From: JBOGCH01 sp051656645
GTDB taxonomy: Bacteria; Bacteroidota; Bacteroidia; Bacteroidales; Marinifilaceae
Length of the DNA stretch: 64,000 nucleotides
Assembly (NCBI GenBank): GCA_051656645.1
Contig: JBOGCH010000035.1
Location: 22,825-86,824 of the forward strand
Direction: 5' to 3'
In this document: one piece after another, positions 63,289 through 64,000 of the stretch
Layout: every line of letters begins with the position of its first letter
How positions within the stretch are numbered: position 1 is the first letter of the stretch
Made by a program: the position numbers and the translations under genes
The notes under the pieces: generated by a model
Databases searched by the model: none
Seen by the model: only the letters and a program-made list of their open reading frames with translations
Told to the model about the DNA's origin: nothing

Positions 63289-63420
63289 ATGAATTTCACG
63301 ATGAAAGACGTCATTACAAGATTAAAAGGAAACTATATTAAGGTTATAATTGTAACAGCACTAATTATAATTACAACATTTGACACACTAATCAATAAAT
63401 ATATAGTATATGAAGTATGA
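63289..63420 (+). CDS. 43-residue single-pass membrane peptide
   Basis: An ATG at 63289 opens a 43-codon frame. After a basic, charged start (MNFTMKDVITRLKGNY) comes a membrane segment (residues about 17-30, IKVIIVTALIIITT) and a short tail KYIVYEV. The stop TGA overlaps the next start codon region by 11 bp (63410-63420), suggesting translational coupling. It is very AT-rich. I do not recognise it; the layout resembles small membrane toxins or holin-like peptides, but this is only a comparison of form. Confidence 0.55.
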   Translation: MNFTMKDVITRLKGNYIKVIIVTALIIITTFDTLINKYIVYEV

Positions 63421-63727
63421 TTATTTAACACGTACGAGAATTATCACTGATCTTATTCCATATATTGTCGGTATATGCGTAGAGCTAATAATGATAGTTA
63501 AAGCATTTAATGGGTATAATATAGATACCGAATTTATCATAATTAATATTTTCACTATCTGCTTAATGGTGCCTATTTATCTAGTAACAAAGGATGTTTT
63601 GCAATTGATAAAATTAACTCAAAAATCTACATTAAGGATATTATATAAGATTAATGTGTTTTTTGGTATATTTTTTCTAATCAGTACAACTATGTTATCT
63701 ATAATAACATTACTAATGTTATTTTAA
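63410..63727 (+). CDS. Small membrane protein, three predicted helices
   Basis: A 105-residue protein with hydrophobic segments at about 14-32 (LIPYIVGICVELIMIV), 42-60 (FIIINIFTICLMVPIYLV) and 83-104 (VFFGIFFLISTTMLSIITLLML), and a basic loop KLTQKSTLRILYK in between. Overlaps the preceding 43-codon gene by 11 bp. No family is recognisable. It is AT-rich relative to the genes at 54-62 kb. Confidence 0.6.
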   Translation: MKYDYLTRTRIITDLIPYIVGICVELIMIVKAFNGYNIDTEFIIINIFTICLMVPIYLVTKDVLQLIKLTQKSTLRILYKINVFFGIFFLISTTMLSIITLLMLF

Positions 63728-63843
63728 TTAGTATGTTGAAATTATTGGAAAAACTGCTTCTACATTTTTCCCTCTCTCTCAGCAAAACATGTAAAACACA
63801 TTGTAATGAGAGTGATTGACTATCACTAATTTAAATCCGCATT

Positions 63844-64000
63844 ATGCAATCCAAAATATCTCTATTATTGTTATCACTTCTGTGTTGTGTAAAGATATTT
63901 GCTCAAAGTAATACCATTAATGATATTGTGATTAGGCCAGTGTTGGCAAATCAGTTTACAACCTCGCTGCACAATGAAAAGGTGTATTTACATTTAGATA
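63844..64000 (+). CDS. Start of a secreted protein, MG2/TonB-plug-like family (3' end outside window)
   Basis: The ATG at 63844 opens a frame that runs to the end of the window. Its first residues are a signal peptide (MQSKISLLLLSLLCCVKIFAQ) followed by NQFTTSLHNEKVYLHLD. The EKVYLHLD motif is typical of the large Bacteroidota outer-membrane-associated proteins with MG2-like and TonB-plug-like domains. Only 52 residues are visible, so the assignment is by motif. Confidence 0.65.
   Translation, partial: MQSKISLLLLSLLCCVKIFAQSNTINDIVIRPVLANQFTTSLHNEKVYLHLD

Overview
The window is a chromosomal stretch of a Bacteroidota bacterium, most likely order Bacteroidales. The evidence is two SusC/SusD-type loci, NigD-like and DUF4843/PKD-like lipoproteins, menaquinone genes, a methylmalonyl-CoA mutase pair, Bacteroidota-style promoters (TTTG or TTG, about 19-20 bp, then TAnnTTTG) and the absence of Shine-Dalgarno spacing before genes. 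I do not assign a genus. Most of the window is AT-rich. The stretch from about 54 to 62.6 kb is visibly richer in GC.

Layout. 1-7.9 kb: the 3' part of a SusCD-type uptake operon (SusD end, DUF4843 lipoprotein, PKD-like lipoprotein, secreted esterase, secreted thioredoxin) followed by a TlpA-like lipoprotein. 8.0-11.4 kb (minus): a lipid A type acyltransferase and a glycosyltransferase, then an ECF sigma factor, a membrane protein and a Spy-like periplasmic protein. 11.9-17.9 kb (plus): DUF349 protein, CTP synthase, YidC and a DUF2059 protein. 18.0-24.3 kb (minus): Tex and both subunits of B12-dependent methylmalonyl-CoA mutase. 25.0-28.4 kb: three identical tRNA-Asp genes, an unassigned protein with a HEPN-like motif, a stand-alone DsbD N-terminal-type protein and a HEPN/MNT toxin-antitoxin-type pair. 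28.5-33.9 kb (minus): the methionine operon metY-metX-hom behind a Met-rich leader peptide, then menG-menA. 33.9-34.2 kb: tRNA-Arg, tRNA-Gly and tRNA-Tyr. 34.4-43.2 kb (minus): a NigD-like lipoprotein and a complete phosphate regulon (porin, pstS, pstCAB, phoU, response regulator, histidine kinase) with two matching Pho-box arrays. 43.7-52.4 kb: a SusD/SusC pair, an AraC regulator and a GH2 enzyme. 52.6-57.1 kb (plus): a cobalamin riboswitch driving two beta-propeller-type lipoproteins (the second BtuG-like) and a BtuB-like TonB receptor. 57.3-62.6 kb (minus): a GH35 beta-galactosidase, a TlpA-like protein, a Crp/Fnr regulator and a DUF6266-like protein. 63.3-64 kb: two tiny overlapping membrane genes and the start of a large secreted protein.

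How the parts work together. The B12 uptake operon supplies the cofactor used by the mutase about 30 kb away. The phosphate operon carries its own sensor and regulator, and its promoters share one operator geometry. The SusCD, GH2 and GH35 genes point to galactoside-type glycan use, with the B12 operon sitting between the two hydrolases.

The most interesting non-genic structures are: (1) a family of intergenic repeats made of 11-bp units in two opposed arms, at three loci, with a fourth locus of the same architecture but a different unit sequence; (2) a 31-codon Met-rich leader ORF with a stack of hairpins before metY; (3) two gene modules each bracketed by two copies of the same terminator hairpin; and (4) two Pho-box arrays placed identically relative to the -7 element.
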